Positions 15,233-24,228 of a DNA stretch of 41,447 nt are shown here, in pieces (position 1 is the first letter of the stretch; each line of letters opens with the position of its first letter). A program made the position numbers and the translations under genes. The stretch lies in the NCBI GenBank assembly GCA_019113785.1, contig DXGT01000052.1, forward strand, positions 1 to 41,447, given 5' to 3'. Source of the DNA: Candidatus Ruthenibacterium merdigallinarum (GTDB lineage Bacteria > Bacillota > Clostridia > Oscillospirales > Ruminococcaceae). The notes below the pieces were generated by a model, which ran no database searches, had not been told where the DNA came from, and saw only the letters and a program-made list of their open reading frames with translations.

Positions 15233-18200
15233 TCACAGCGGCACGTCGATCTCGGCCGCGAGCGAGAACGAATAAATCGTGCAGCGCGTCACCTTGACGC
15301 CGAGCTTTTTTTCGACGGCCGCGCGGTACAAAAGCAGCTGCGCGCGGTAGCGCGCGAGGAACTGCGCGGGGTCGGACAGGCGGTCGGTCTTGTAGTCGGC
15401 CACCTCCGCCGTGTCCCCGCAGACGAGCACCGCGTCCGCGATGCCCTGCACGAGCACGGGCCGGTGGGCGAACGCCTCGCCGACGTCCGGCTGGACGAAT
15501 TTCGCGGGGACGGCCGTGAGGAACGCGTACTCGCGCAAAAGCGGCTGCGCGCGCAGCATGCGCGCGCACAAAGGCGAAGAGAGGAACGCGGCGAAATCCT
15601 GCGCGCGCAGCTTGGCGGCGAGGTCCGCATCCAGCCAGCCGCCGGCGCGCAGGCGCTCGAGCTCGGCCGCGGGGTCGGCCTGCGCGTGCGCGAGGTTTGC
15701 AAATTGCAGCGCCGCGTGCATCGCGGTGCCGCGCTCGGCGGCAGTGATGCGCTCGCGGTACAAAAACGCCGGCCGCGCCAGCACGGGCGCCTCGGCCCCG
15801 TGCACGAGCGCCGAGACGCTGACCTTGGCGGGCAGCTGCGTGAGCGCCTGCTTTTCGTAGCGCGCGGCAAAGCCCTCGCCCAGCGCGCGCACGAGCGCCT
15901 CGTCCGGCTGCGCGGGCTGTGGCGCGGCGGCGGCCTCCTTTTGCCCGTCTGCGGGCGAGGCGCCGACAAGGCGCACCTCGATGTGCCCCTCGCTGCGCTG
16001 CAAGGGCAGCGTCGCGGCCCCGGCGAGCGCGCGCAGCAGCCCGCCGTCGCGGTGCACAAGGCCCGCGGCGCACAGCCAGTCGGCAAAGCTGTCCGCCTCG
16101 CCTGCAAAATACGGCGTCACGCCGCCCAGGCCCGCCAGCTGCACCGCGATGCGCCCCAGCGTTTTGCCGACGTCCCTGAGCGGCAGCGACACGAGGAGCT
16201 TGTCCCGCGCGCGGGTGAGCGCCACGTACAAAATGCGCATCTCCTCGCTGACGGCCTCGCGCCTTTGCCACAGCTGCACGGCGCGGTGCGGCGCGGTGGC
16301 GTACAGCCCGCCCTCGCCCGCGCGCAGCGTCATGCCGACGCCCAGCTGCGGGTGGAACAGCACGGGGCTGTACGCGTCGCGCAGATTGAAGCGGCGCGCG
16401 CAGTCGGCCAGGATGACGATGGGGAATTCCAGCCCCTTCGAGCGGTGCACCGTCATGATGGACACGCTGCCCTTCGCCAGCGCGGGCGCGCCGGCCGCGC
16501 GCGCCGCGCCGCTCTCGACGGCGTCGTCCACCGCGCGCAGCAGCGCCGGCAGGCCCTGCGCGCCCGCCGCCTTCGCCCACGCGGTGAACGCGCGCAGGTT
16601 CTCGCGCCGGGCCGGGCCGTTCTCCATCGCGCCCACGGCGGCGAAATAATTCGTGCGCGAGAGGATCTCGGCGCACAGCGTCTCGACGGGCTCGGTGGCC
16701 GCGAGCGTGCGCAGCGCGCGCAAGAGCGCGGCGAAGCGCTGCACGCGCGGCGCTTTGCTCGACGTGACCGCCGTGTACAGCGGCGCGTCCGGCGCGGCGA
16801 GGCGCAGGCCGGCGAGGTCGTCGGGCGTGAAGTGGAACATCGGCGAGAGCATCGCCCCGGCCATGTCCACGTCGCGCGCGGGGTTGTCGATCACGCGCAG
16901 CAGGCACAGCAGCGGCGTGACCTCGCCGGCGGTCAGGGGGCTGTCCATCGCGTCGGCCGACGCGGGGATGCCCAGGCGCGCCAGCGCGGCCTCGTACTGG
17001 GAAAAACGCGCGCGGCTGCGCACGAGGATGCAAAAGTCGCCCCATTCGCACGGGCGCGTGCCGCCGCTTTTTTCGCGCACGGGAAAGCCCTCCCGCACAA
17101 GCGCGGCGATGCGCCCGGCCACGGCGCGCGCGTCCCCGTCGTAGTCCTCGGCCGCCGCGTCCTGCACCAGCAGCTCCATCGGGCCGCCGTCGTAGCCGTC
17201 GGGCGCGCCGGCGCGCAGGCGCTCGCCGCCCGTGTACGCCACGCCGCCCACCTGCGGGCTCATCAGGCACGAGAACACGTCGTTCACCGCGCCGATCACG
17301 CTCTGCGCGCTGCGGAAATTGTGCGACAGGTCGATGCGCATGGGGTGCGCGCCGCCCGGCGTGTACGGCGCGAACGCCGCGCGCTTGTCGAGGAAGCTGC
17401 GCGGGTCGGCCAGGCGGAAGCGGTAGATGCTCTGCTTGACGTCGCCCACGAAGAACAAATTCGAGCCGTCCTCTTTGGCAAGGCACGCGTACAGCGCGGC
17501 CTGCAATGCGTTCGTGTCCTGGTATTCGTCCACCATCACCGCGTCGTAGCGCGCGCTGATCTCGCGCGCGGCGTCGGTGCGCCGGCCGTCCTCATCGCGC
17601 AGCAGACGCAGCGCCAGGTGCTCGAAATCGCTGTACTCGAGCACTTTCTGCTCCATTTTCGCATCGAAGAAATGCGCCTCGAACGCGCGCACGGCGCGCC
17701 CCAGCGCGCGCAGCATCGGCGCAGTGCGCGCGCGGTCGGCGAGAAACTCCGCCTGCGTGCAGACGAACACGTCCTTTTTCAGCGCCTGCGCAAGGTCCTT
17801 CGCGCTCTGGCGCAGGCTTTTCACCATCTCCTTCGCGGCGGCGTCGCCCCCGCGCACGGCCCGCAGGCGCTCCGGCTCATAGCCGGCGGCCGCGAGGGCG
17901 GCGTCGTCCCAGCGTCCGGCGGACGCGAGCGAGGCCAGCGAGGAAAAGAACGCCGCGTCGGCGTCGAGCGCGGGCAGATAGCCCGCGAGGGGCTTGTCGG
18001 CGCGGCAGATGCGCCGCGCGCTGTCGATGAGCGACGACGCGGCCTGCGCCGCATGCACGGCCTCGTCCAGCAGGGCGCGGCCCCACGCGGTGGCGCCCAG
18101 CTCGCCGGTTCCCTCGTAGCTCGCGATGAACTCCTCCAGCGCGGCGTGCGGCTGCGGCAGCGTGCGCAGAAAATCGTACAGCGCCAGCAATGCGCCCGCG

Positions 18201-18706
18201 GCCGTGCCGTCCGTGCGCGCGCGGCCGTACAGCGAGGCGAACGCGCAGAAGTCCTCGTCCGCATACGCCTGCTCCAGCGTCTGGGCCAACGCCTCCTCGC
18301 GCAGGGAAAAGCACAGCGCGTCGTCCGCGAGGCCGAAGTCCGCGGGCAGGTCCAGGCGCGCGAAGTTCTGGCGCAGCAGCTGCATGCAGAACGCGTCGAT
18401 GGTGCCGATGTCCGCGCGCCCGAGCAGCAGCCGCTGGCGGCGCAGCCACGCGCTGTCGGGCCGCCGCGCCGCCTCCTCGGCCAGGCGCATGGCGATGCGC
18501 GCGCGCAGCTCCTCGGCGGCGGCGCGCGTGAAAGTGACGATCAGCAGCCGGTCGGCCGCGACGGGGGCCTTTTCGTCGCAGATCAATTGCACGGCGCGCT
18601 CCACGAGCACGGCCGTCTTGCCGCTGCCCGCGGCGGCGCTGACCAGCAGCGAGCCGCCGCGGTCCTCGATGGCGGCGCGCTGGCTGTCTGTCCACTGTAC
18701 GCTCAC
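15233..18706 (-). CDS. addA: ATP-dependent helicase/nuclease AddA
   Basis: A 1,157-aa subunit of the AddAB helicase-nuclease, which resects double-strand breaks and feeds RecA (the Gram-positive counterpart of RecBCD). UvrD-type helicase motifs: SAAAGSGKTAVL (23-34), VTFTRAAAEELRAR, VMVDEYQDTNALQ (around residue 390-400), FFVGDVKQSIYRFR and VTRARDKLLVSLP. The RecB-like nuclease is at the C-terminus: GIADAVLVCGDTAEVADYKT near residues 1,085-1,105. The start is GTG at 18706, overlapping the addB stop (GTGA). No clear terminator is seen in the 30 nt after the stop before the infC promoter. Confidence 0.97.
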   Translation of the reverse strand: MSVQWTDSQRAAIEDRGGSLLVSAAAGSGKTAVLVERAVQLICDEKAPVAADRLLIVTFTRAAAEELRARIAMRLAEEAARRPDSAWLRRQRLLLGRADIGTIDAFCMQLLRQNFARLDLPADFGLADDALCFSLREEALAQTLEQAYADEDFCAFASLYGRARTDGTAAGALLALYDFLRTLPQPHAALEEFIASYEGTGELGATAWGRALLDEAVHAAQAASSLIDSARRICRADKPLAGYLPALDADAAFFSSLASLASAGRWDDAALAAAGYEPERLRAVRGGDAAAKEMVKSLRQSAKDLAQALKKDVFVCTQAEFLADRARTAPMLRALGRAVRAFEAHFFDAKMEQKVLEYSDFEHLALRLLRDEDGRRTDAAREISARYDAVMVDEYQDTNALQAALYACLAKEDGSNLFFVGDVKQSIYRFRLADPRSFLDKRAAFAPYTPGGAHPMRIDLSHNFRSAQSVIGAVNDVFSCLMSPQVGGVAYTGGERLRAGAPDGYDGGPMELLVQDAAAEDYDGDARAVAGRIAALVREGFPVREKSGGTRPCEWGDFCILVRSRARFSQYEAALARLGIPASADAMDSPLTAGEVTPLLCLLRVIDNPARDVDMAGAMLSPMFHFTPDDLAGLRLAAPDAPLYTAVTSSKAPRVQRFAALLRALRTLAATEPVETLCAEILSRTNYFAAVGAMENGPARRENLRAFTAWAKAAGAQGLPALLRAVDDAVESGAARAAGAPALAKGSVSIMTVHRSKGLEFPIVILADCARRFNLRDAYSPVLFHPQLGVGMTLRAGEGGLYATAPHRAVQLWQRREAVSEEMRILYVALTRARDKLLVSLPLRDVGKTLGRIAVQLAGLGGVTPYFAGEADSFADWLCAAGLVHRDGGLLRALAGAATLPLQRSEGHIEVRLVGASPADGQKEAAAAPQPAQPDEALVRALGEGFAARYEKQALTQLPAKVSVSALVHGAEAPVLARPAFLYRERITAAERGTAMHAALQFANLAHAQADPAAELERLRAGGWLDADLAAKLRAQDFAAFLSSPLCARMLRAQPLLREYAFLTAVPAKFVQPDVGEAFAHRPVLVQGIADAVLVCGDTAEVADYKTDRLSDPAQFLARYRAQLLLYRAAVEKKLGVKVTRCTIYSFSLAAEIDVPL

Positions 18707-21700
18707 GGCGCATCTCCCCCTTTCTCCACGCGGTCCTTCTGCGCGTCCGTCGGCTCGAACACGCGCTTGGGCGCGCGCACCGCGCGCTCGTTTTCGCCGT
18801 CCTCATGGCGGCACACGCAGCGGTAATCGCACGAGGCGCACGGGCTGTGCGCCCCGCTTTTCAGCGGCGCGGCCGCGATGTCGCCCTCATACAGGCCCTG
18901 CGCCATCTCCACCACCAGCTGCGTGATGTGCTTTTGGATGTTGCCCAGCTTTGCCAGGCCCGCCAGCTTCTGGCCCGCGCGCGCGTTGCCGTTTTTGTCG
19001 AACGTGCAGGGCACGAACAGGCCCGTGGCGTCGCGGTCCATCCCGCGCAGGACGACGGGGTCGTCCAGCACGAGGCCGTCCACGCGGTACGCCGGCGCGT
19101 CCGACACCCCGGCGCGCGGCGCAGCCGCGGCGGGCGGCGGGTCGCCCGCAAGATACAGCACGCCCGCGGCCACGGGCTCGCGCAGCCGGCCGTCGCGGTT
19201 TTCGCACAGCGTGAACAGGTACCACAGCATCTGCGTGTTCAGGCCGCAGTACACGTCGTCCAGCGAGAAGGTCTTTGCGCCGGTCTTGTAATCCACCACG
19301 CGCACGTAGTCGTGCCCCTCGCGGCGCATCACGTCCACGCGGTCGATCTGCCCGACGATGCGCACCGCGCGCCCGTCGGGCGTCGTCACCGTGAGCGGCG
19401 TCAGGCCTCCCTCGCCGCCGATGGCCTGCTCGTAGGCCACGGGGTGGAAGCCGCTCTGCGCCTGCTCGGCTTGCAGATAGCGCAAAAGCGAGGTCACCGC
19501 GCGCTTGAGCCGCTCGATGAGATAGGCAAAGCGCGCCGAGGCGTCCGGCATGTTCGCGCGCACGTACTCGTCGGCGAGGCGGCCGGCCAGCGCGGCCAGC
19601 TCGTCGCGCGTCAGGTCTGCAAAGCCGGGCCCCGCCTCGCGCAGGGCGTGCTCGAGGATGTAGTGCACGAGCGTGCCGCTCTCGAGCGGCGAGAGCTGCG
19701 CTTTTTTGCGTGGGCGCAGGCGCAGCACATATTGCAGGAAATAGGCGAAGTGGCAGCGGTAATACTGCTCGACGCGCGTGGGCGAGAGCGTCAGCGTCCG
19801 GCCCAGCAGCGCCTCGAGCGCGCGCTTGTTGCGCGCTTTGAACGGCGCGGGGGCCGCCGCGGCGTCCATGGCGGCCAGCGCCTCGCCGGCCTCGCCGCTG
19901 TCTTCCAGCGCTTTGCGCAGCGCGGCCGAGGCCGGCGTGTTGTCCCGGTAGTGCGCGCCGTACACGTCCAGCGCGGCGGCCGGCGTGGGCGCGCGCTGCG
20001 CGTCGCTCAGCGCGTCCGCGCCGGGCGCGAGCGCGCGCACGAGACCCTCGAGGGCGCTGGTCATCGGCGCGCCGCCCGCCCCCTTTTCCGCAAAGCTGAG
20101 GTACAGCCGCTGCGAGGGCGCGGCCAGGGCGCGGTAAAAATACATCTGCTCGAGCAGCGTGCGGTTCTCGTAGCCGCCGGGCATGGGGATGCCGCTTTGC
20201 ACCAGCAGGTCGCGGTCGGCGTGCGTCAACAGGCCGCTGGCGCCGGCGATCTTCGGGAACAGCCCCTCCGACAGGCCCAGCACGAAGCACACCTTCGGGC
20301 CGGACAGGCGCATGCGGTCGGCCGTGGTGAGCAGCACGGCGTCCTGCGTCTGGGGCACCTGGCCCACGTCCGTGCTGCGGATGAGCAGCGCGAACAGCTC
20401 CGCGTACTCGCGCGGGGCGATCTCGTCCTTGCCCAGCAGCTGCTCCATCTGGCCCAGAAGGTCCATCATGCTGTTCCACGCGCGCACGGCCCCGCCCGCG
20501 CGCAGCACGTCGCCCGCGGCGTCCCAGTCGCCGGCCGCGGCCAGCGTGCGCTCGTCGGCGCCGAAGGCCGTCATCAGCATGTACAGCGCGCGGGAGACGC
20601 CGCCCGCGGTGCGGCCCTTCGCGTCCTGCACAAAGCGCAGGACGGGCTCGACGGCGCGCAGCCGCAGCGCCTCGAGCTCGGCGAGGCGCGCGCGGTCCGC
20701 TTCGCTCCAGTTCGCGCCGAAGCCCGCGGGGTGCTTTGTGAACGGGGCGCGCCAGTCGGCCGCGCGCAGGTTCCAGGTGTAGGCGTAGTCCTCGAGCGCG
20801 GCGATCTGCTGCGGGGCGAAGCCGCACAAATCGGTTTTCAAAAGGCGCAGCAGCCCCTCGCTGGACACGCCGCGCACCAGGATGTCCAGCGCGGCCAGCA
20901 GGAACGAGGCCGGGGCCGTGTGCTCCGGCGTGCCGGGTTCGTCGGTGAAATACGGGATGCCCGCAAGGCCGAATTCGTAGGCCAGCGGGGCGGCGTAATC
21001 GTCCAGCAAACGGCAGATCACGGCGATGTCGCCGTAGGCATACCCCTCGCGCACGAGCGCGGCGATGCGGCACGCCGCCTGCTTGCACTCGGCGTACACG
21101 CCCTCCGCGGGCGTCAGCCACACGCCCGGCAGGCCGGGCGCGGGCTGCACGTCGTGCGGGAAGGCCAGCGCGCGCGCGGCCAGCGCCGGCCCGGGCGCGT
21201 CGGCGTGGCGCCAGTCCTTCTCCAGCGTGCGCGGCGCGGCGGCGCGCACGCCCTCGCTCTGCGCAAGGCGCAGCAGGCGCTGCGCCGTCTGGCGCACGGG
21301 GCTGAAAAGCCCCAGCCCGTCCTCGCGGTCGCTCAGCGAATCGCAGCACAGCGTCACCACGCAGCGCTGCGCGTGCACAAGGCGGCGCAAAAGCGCGTAC
21401 TGCGGCGCGGTGAAGCCGTCGAAATTGTCGATGAACACGGCCGTGCCGGCAAAATACCCGTCGTCCGCGCGCCGGGCCGCCAGCTCCAGCCGGTCGGACG
21501 GGTCCATCGCGCTGCCGGACAGCACATCTTCATACGAAGCGAAGATCAGCCCCAGCTCGCGCAGCTTCTCGCGGCCGTCGCCGCCCTTTGCCAGCGCCAG
21601 CAGGTCGCCCGGCTTTGCGCCGGCCGTCTTCAGCTCCTGGATGGCGTCGGCCGCCATGGCGCAAAAGCCCGTGCTGCGCCGGTGCGCGCGGTACAGCTGC

Positions 21701-22008
21701 AGCTCGTCGCCCAAGGCGTCCATCGCGCGGCGCACCGCCACGGCGCGCGCCGCGTCCGTCACCGTGCGCACGGCCGTGCCGCCGAATTCCTTCAGCAGCC
21801 GCTCGCCCAGGCTGGTGAAGCTGTACACCTCGCAGAAGGCGCCGGCCGCGTCGCCCAGCGCCGTGTAGGCCATCGTCTCGGCCGAGGAGGAGAACTGTTC
21901 GGGCACAAGCAGGATGCTCTTTTCCCCCTCTTCGGCGCGCCGGCGCATCTCGGCCAGCACACAGTGCGTCTTGCCCGTGCCCGAAACGCCCAGCACCAGC
22001 TCCAGCAT
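18703..22008 (-). CDS. addB: ATP-dependent nuclease subunit AddB
   Basis: A 1,101-aa partner of AddA with an N-terminal P-loop LGVSGTGKTHC (6-16) and a C-terminal nuclease domain (GQIDRVDVMRREG and VVDYKTGAKTFS). The four Fe-S cysteines expected in AddB are visible: one in YYRCHFAYF (about residue 751), three in CASCDYRCVC near residue 1,055-1,065, spaced C-x2-C-x5-C as in B. subtilis. I chose ATG 22008 because GGGAGG lies seven bases upstream. The in-frame ATG at 22014 is almost on top of the RBS. Confidence 0.95.
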   Translation of the reverse strand: MLELVLGVSGTGKTHCVLAEMRRRAEEGEKSILLVPEQFSSSAETMAYTALGDAAGAFCEVYSFTSLGERLLKEFGGTAVRTVTDAARAVAVRRAMDALGDELQLYRAHRRSTGFCAMAADAIQELKTAGAKPGDLLALAKGGDGREKLRELGLIFASYEDVLSGSAMDPSDRLELAARRADDGYFAGTAVFIDNFDGFTAPQYALLRRLVHAQRCVVTLCCDSLSDREDGLGLFSPVRQTAQRLLRLAQSEGVRAAAPRTLEKDWRHADAPGPALAARALAFPHDVQPAPGLPGVWLTPAEGVYAECKQAACRIAALVREGYAYGDIAVICRLLDDYAAPLAYEFGLAGIPYFTDEPGTPEHTAPASFLLAALDILVRGVSSEGLLRLLKTDLCGFAPQQIAALEDYAYTWNLRAADWRAPFTKHPAGFGANWSEADRARLAELEALRLRAVEPVLRFVQDAKGRTAGGVSRALYMLMTAFGADERTLAAAGDWDAAGDVLRAGGAVRAWNSMMDLLGQMEQLLGKDEIAPREYAELFALLIRSTDVGQVPQTQDAVLLTTADRMRLSGPKVCFVLGLSEGLFPKIAGASGLLTHADRDLLVQSGIPMPGGYENRTLLEQMYFYRALAAPSQRLYLSFAEKGAGGAPMTSALEGLVRALAPGADALSDAQRAPTPAAALDVYGAHYRDNTPASAALRKALEDSGEAGEALAAMDAAAAPAPFKARNKRALEALLGRTLTLSPTRVEQYYRCHFAYFLQYVLRLRPRKKAQLSPLESGTLVHYILEHALREAGPGFADLTRDELAALAGRLADEYVRANMPDASARFAYLIERLKRAVTSLLRYLQAEQAQSGFHPVAYEQAIGGEGGLTPLTVTTPDGRAVRIVGQIDRVDVMRREGHDYVRVVDYKTGAKTFSLDDVYCGLNTQMLWYLFTLCENRDGRLREPVAAGVLYLAGDPPPAAAAPRAGVSDAPAYRVDGLVLDDPVVLRGMDRDATGLFVPCTFDKNGNARAGQKLAGLAKLGNIQKHITQLVVEMAQGLYEGDIAAAPLKSGAHSPCASCDYRCVCRHEDGENERAVRAPKRVFEPTDAQKDRVEKGGDAP

Positions 22009-22056
22009 ACCCATTCCTCCCTTTGCGCGGCACGGCCGCGCCCGTTTGCTCTTCTT

Positions 22057-22085
22057 ATTATATCGCGCCGGGGGCGTCATAAAAA
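22057..22085 (-). promoter_or_regulatory. Probable promoter of addB-addA
   Basis: Minus strand TATAAT (22062-22057) about 50 nt before addB, with a weak -35 TTTTTA (22085-22080) at a 17-bp spacing. It follows directly after the terminator of the perR-rubrerythrin unit. Confidence 0.55.
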
Positions 22086-22097
22086 GCCCTTTGACGC

Positions 22098-22119
22098 AAA
22101 AAGCCCCGTGCGGGGCTTT
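22098..22119 (-). terminator. Intrinsic terminator after rubrerythrin
   Basis: Minus strand AAAGCCCC-gcac-GGGGCTTT followed by further T (22099-22098), 39 nt after the rubrerythrin stop. It separates perR-rbr from addB-addA. Confidence 0.82.
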
Positions 22120-22158
22120 CCCCCGCGCGGGGCGCGGCGCGCGCTGCGCCGCCTCGGA

Positions 22159-22695
<537 letters not shown>

Positions 22696-22760
22696 GGGTC
22701 TTTCCATCCTTTCTGTGTTTTTTGGTTTTTTTGCGCGGCGGCGCCGCGCCTTTTCCTGCG

Positions 22761-23150
22761 TTACGCGCCGGCTTCGGCGCAGCCCGGGCACACGCCGCGG
22801 AACATCAGCTCGTGCGTGGCGCAGCGAAAGCCCGTCTGGCGTTCGACCTGTGCGTCGAGGCCGGTGTCGTCCTCGACGAACGCGTCGCACACGCGCCCGC
22901 ACACCGTGCATTCGATGTGCGCGTGCGGGGTCAGGCGGTGGTCGAACCGGTCGGCCCCGTCCGGCATGGGGATGTGGCGCAGCACGCCGCTCTGCGACAG
23001 GCCGTTCAGGTTGCGGTACACCGTGGCCTTGCTGACGGTGGGATGCTCCTTGACGACTTCGGCGTAGACCTGCTCCGCCGTGGGGTGGTCGGCAAGGCGC
23101 AAAACAGCGTCGAGCACGAGCTTTTTCTGAATGGTGTTGCGCTTTTCCAC
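22761..23150 (-). CDS. perR: Fur-family regulator, PerR-like
   Basis: A 129-aa metal-dependent repressor with an N-terminal winged helix ([18 protein letters not shown], about 39-56) and a C-terminal dimerisation domain. Structural zinc cysteines are C81, C84, C121 and C124. Regulatory-metal candidates are His22, Asp70, His76, His78 and Asp89. Their spacing equals that of B. subtilis PerR His37, Asp85, His91, His93 and Asp104, and the Asp (not Glu) at the last site is the feature linked to PerR-type peroxide sensing. Linkage to rubrerythrin supports PerR. The GTG at 23150 follows GGGAGGAG; another GTG three codons earlier abuts the RBS. Confidence 0.88.
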   Translation of the reverse strand: MEKRNTIQKKLVLDAVLRLADHPTAEQVYAEVVKEHPTVSKATVYRNLNGLSQSGVLRHIPMPDGADRFDHRLTPHAHIECTVCGRVCDAFVEDDTGLDAQVERQTGFRCATHELMFRGVCPGCAEAGA

Positions 23151-23182
23151 GCTTGTCACTCCTCCCTTTAATGCTTTTCTAT

Positions 23183-23197
23183 TGATAGAATATATCA
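23183..23197. promoter_or_regulatory. Fur/PerR-type operator candidate
   Basis: TGATAGAATATATCA is a 15-bp sequence with perfect 5-bp inverted ends (TGATA/TATCA) and partial agreement with the 7-1-7 Fur/PerR box. It overlaps the -10 hexamer (23187-23192) of the perR-rbr promoter, ideal for autorepression. Confidence 0.6.
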
Positions 23198-23215
23198 TTA
23201 AGAAAGAAATGTCAA
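23187..23215 (-). promoter_or_regulatory. Sigma-A-type promoter of perR-rbr
   Basis: Minus strand TTGACA (23215-23210), a 17-bp spacer, TATTCT (23192-23187). The spacer is AT-rich, unlike most of the window. Confidence 0.88.
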
Positions 23216-23292
23216 GCCCCTGATTCGATTTTTCCGCGCGGCGAGGGCCGCCTGCATCGCGGCGCGCGTGCCCTGTCCGGCCCTGCCGCGGC

Positions 23293-23317
23293 AAAAGCGC
23301 GCTTTGCCCGGCGCGCT
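23293..23317 (-). terminator. Likely terminator overlapping the gtrA-like stop codon
   Basis: Minus strand AGCGCGC-cgggcaa-aGCGCGCT followed by TTT; the 5' arm overlaps the stop codon of the GtrA-like gene. A 7-bp stem with a short U-run. The rest of 23216-23316 holds no gene that I can see. Confidence 0.5.
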
Positions 23318-23736
23318 CACTGTTTCTTTGCGAACACGACCAGCTTGCTGCCCACATAGTTGCCGATGATGACCAGCACGTTCGAAGTCACCTTGACGAT
23401 CATATCGTCAAAGCGCAGCCAGTCGGCAAAGACGAACATGATGCCCATGTCCAGCAGGCCCGTCAGCACCCGGCAGGCCACGAAACCCGCGATCTCGCGC
23501 AGGATGGGCAAGAAGCCGGTGACGGTGCTCTCGAACACCCATTTGCGGTTTGTGACATAGGCGAACGCCACCGACAGTATCCACGCGATCGCGTTCGACG
23601 GCGCCATGGGGATGCCGATCACACGGGCGCACACATAGTAGACCACGATGTTCAGCACCGTGGTCAGCACACCGAAAATGCCGTACAAAATCAGGCCCTT
23701 GTACTTGAGGCAGAGCCCTTTGACCCACTGTATCAT
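23317..23736 (-). CDS. GtrA-family membrane protein
   Basis: A 139-aa protein with four predicted membrane helices: LILYGIFGVLTTVLNIVVYY (about 15-35), AIAWILSVAFAYVTNRKWVF (about 49-68), the segment from IAGFVACRV to FVFADWL (about 82-106) and VTSNVLVIIGNYVGSKLVVF (about 115-134). The TNRKWVF and NYVGSKLVVF elements are typical of GtrA-like proteins, which are thought to help move lipid-linked sugars across the membrane and usually accompany a GT2 glycosyltransferase. No GT2 is adjacent here; the nearest is the plus-strand gene at 38021. It is the last gene after rsmD and the coiled-coil protein, 18 nt downstream. Confidence 0.85.
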   Translation of the reverse strand: MIQWVKGLCLKYKGLILYGIFGVLTTVLNIVVYYVCARVIGIPMAPSNAIAWILSVAFAYVTNRKWVFESTVTGFLPILREIAGFVACRVLTGLLDMGIMFVFADWLRFDDMIVKVTSNVLVIIGNYVGSKLVVFAKKQ

Positions 23737-23754
23737 ACCGGCGCCTCTCCCGCT

Positions 23755-24228
23755 TTACGCCTGCTTCTTGCCGGGCTTGCCGGCGTTTTTGCGCAGCGTG
23801 CTGCGCACGGTTTTGACGTCGGAGAGGTTGCGCGTCAGGTGCTCCTCGGTCTCGCGCAGCATGTTTTCGCAGTAGCTCGTGACCGTAGCGCGGATCTCGC
23901 GGCTCTGCTGCTGGGCGCTGGCGAGGATCTCGGTCGCCTTCTGGCCCGCGGCCTTCACAATGGCCTCCTCGGCCACCATCGCGCGCGCGCGCTCCTCGGC
24001 GCGCTTGACGATGGCGTTCGCCTCGGCCTTCGCGTTTTCGAGGATGTTGTTGCGGTCGCGCACAACGCCCTTGGCCTGCCGGATCTCGGCGGGCATGTTC
24101 AGGCGGATCTCGTCGATGGTGTCGCGCAGCTTCTCCACGTCCACCACGCGCTTGCCGCCGGTGAAGGGCAGGTTCGTGGCCTCCTCCAGCGTGTCGTCCA
24201 AAACGTCCAGCAATTCGTCAATCGTCAT
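23755..24228 (-). CDS. Coiled-coil protein of unknown function
   Basis: A 157-aa soluble, charged, largely helical protein. The central part (about 55-140) is Ala/Glu/Arg/Lys-rich with heptad character (RQAKGVVRDRNNILENAKAE, ANAIVKRAEERARAMVAEEA), resembling the stalk of ATP synthase b subunits or DivIVA-like proteins. The C-terminus is basic (KNAGKPGKKQA). There is no membrane helix. ATG 24228 follows AGGAGAAGAG and overlaps the end of rsmD by 11 nt. Similar coiled-coil genes occur near rsmD/coaD in Clostridia. I do not know its role; scaffolding or cell division is only a guess. Confidence 0.75.
   Translation of the reverse strand: MTIDELLDVLDDTLEEATNLPFTGGKRVVDVEKLRDTIDEIRLNMPAEIRQAKGVVRDRNNILENAKAEANAIVKRAEERARAMVAEEAIVKAAGQKATEILASAQQQSREIRATVTSYCENMLRETEEHLTRNLSDVKTVRSTLRKNAGKPGKKQA

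Noticed and set aside
4923-21397. CGCAAAAGCG as a proven Chi site for AddAB
   Set aside because: All copies are explained by Leu-Leu-Arg codons in one frame. Kept only as a codon-bias finding with a suggested test.
22715-22750. GC hairpin between perR and rubrerythrin as a terminator
   Set aside because: On the minus strand the stem is followed by A-runs, not T-runs, so read-through to rubrerythrin is expected.
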